Source: CAZRQL01 sp964602415 (GTDB lineage Bacteria > Bacteroidota > Bacteroidia > Cytophagales > Flammeovirgaceae). Taken from it: a stretch of 64,000 nucleotides of DNA. Of the stretch, positions 63,776 to 64,000 are shown piece by piece. Position 1 is the first letter of the stretch. Each line of letters starts with the position of its first letter. The notes below the pieces were generated by a model. The model worked only from the letters and a program-made list of their open reading frames with translations, did not search any database and was not told the DNA's origin. The stretch is taken from positions 15,135 through 79,134 of the forward strand of contig CAZRQL010000015.1 in the NCBI GenBank assembly GCA_964602415.1, read 5' to 3'. The position numbers and the translations under genes are program-made.

Positions 63776-64000
63776 TCAATCTAAAAGCTGAACCCTCAAG
63801 TTCCGGGTCTGTGTATCCGATTGGAGTTCCAAAAGATAAACACCGGCAGCCAGCCCGTCCAAATCCAACTCCGAGCCGCAAGCCAACTGCCCACTCCACA
63901 CCTCAACCCCCAAGAGCCGAAATCAAGCGCGCCTTGAAAGTATCGCTCACAGAACATGCAAGGGCAATTTTGCCGCGTGTGGGATTGGGGAAAAGAATCA
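63776..64000 (-). pseudogene. C-terminus of a T9SS cargo gene with apparent frameshift
   Basis: The minus strand encodes a T9SS type A sorting domain, but in two frames. The first part reads ILFPNPTRGKIALACSV... to ALGG and then a stop. The next frame reads LGVEVWSGQL, then LDGLAAGVYLLEL, ending NLRVQLLD at the TGA at 63778-63776. Both parts match the family pattern. Removing one base from the run of five C at 63907-63911 would join them (ALGVEVW). It is therefore either a real truncation that costs the cargo its sorting signal or a homopolymer sequencing error. The rest of the gene lies outside the window. Confidence 0.75.

Noticed and set aside
1..64000. CRISPR arrays, prophage or insertion sequences
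   Set aside because: No regular direct repeats, transposase, integrase or phage structural genes were found among the reading frames.

Overview
The window comes from a Bacteroidota chromosome, most likely a Cytophagales-type gliding or environmental bacterium. The evidence: proteins ending in type IX secretion (T9SS) sorting domains, a PorV homologue, long two-component-regulator-propeller sensors, lipoproteins with short Bacteroidota-style signals, Sia-type kinase/phosphoprotein pairs (DUF6272/DUF1987), DUF5683, DUF2141, DUF5522 and Omp28-type proteins, and promoters resembling the Bacteroidota pattern TTTG-N19-TAnnTTTG. Genes are dense and intergenic DNA is AT-rich. No rRNA, tRNA, CRISPR array, phage or intact insertion sequence was seen.

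Layout. 1-380: leader DNA and perhaps the first codons of a gene leaving to the left. 380-5659: a propeller/SpoIIE-like membrane protein and a T9SS FG-GAP protein. 5660-10260 (minus): miaA, an OmpA/PD40 envelope protein and a peptide-binding lipoprotein. 10426-12743: parA, parB, DUF5683. 12813-21227: a helical hypothetical, surE, ftsX, aat, a TPR protein, a 48-residue Cys-rich DUF5522 protein, a polytopic membrane protein, nfu, rnhA and an RsmB/NSUN-type methyltransferase. 21454-31321: two giant surface or secreted proteins, one a CRTAC-type lipoprotein and one a 2081-residue T9SS cargo. 31322-31889: a terminator, a structured gene-free element, and the porV terminator. 31890-37734: porV, alpha/beta hydrolase, ExbB/TolQ-like protein, waaA, ynfA, tauE/safE, paaY-like and a 41-residue lipoprotein.

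37824-46915 is the most distinctive part. It holds cheR-cheB, then SiaB-like kinase, SiaC-like phosphoprotein, a TerB/ABC-ATPase/permease fusion, a lipoprotein, a small secreted protein and a LolA-like carrier, closed by a second, convergent SiaB-SiaC pair. No diguanylate cyclase (the output of the Pseudomonas SiaABCD switch) is present; the conserved neighbour is the ABC exporter. A SpoIIE-family protein at the left edge could have been the matching phosphatase, but its metal-ligand motifs are eroded.

46965-64000 is mostly housekeeping: ridA, an M1 aminopeptidase, sufC-sufD (without sufB or sufS), DUF2141 and murB starting head to head on a shared CATG, an Omp28/thioredoxin lipoprotein, an amidase, mazG, proS, a propeller histidine kinase, mtaB, a lipoprotein and metK. 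The right edge holds the C-terminus of another T9SS cargo gene with an apparent frameshift in a run of five C.
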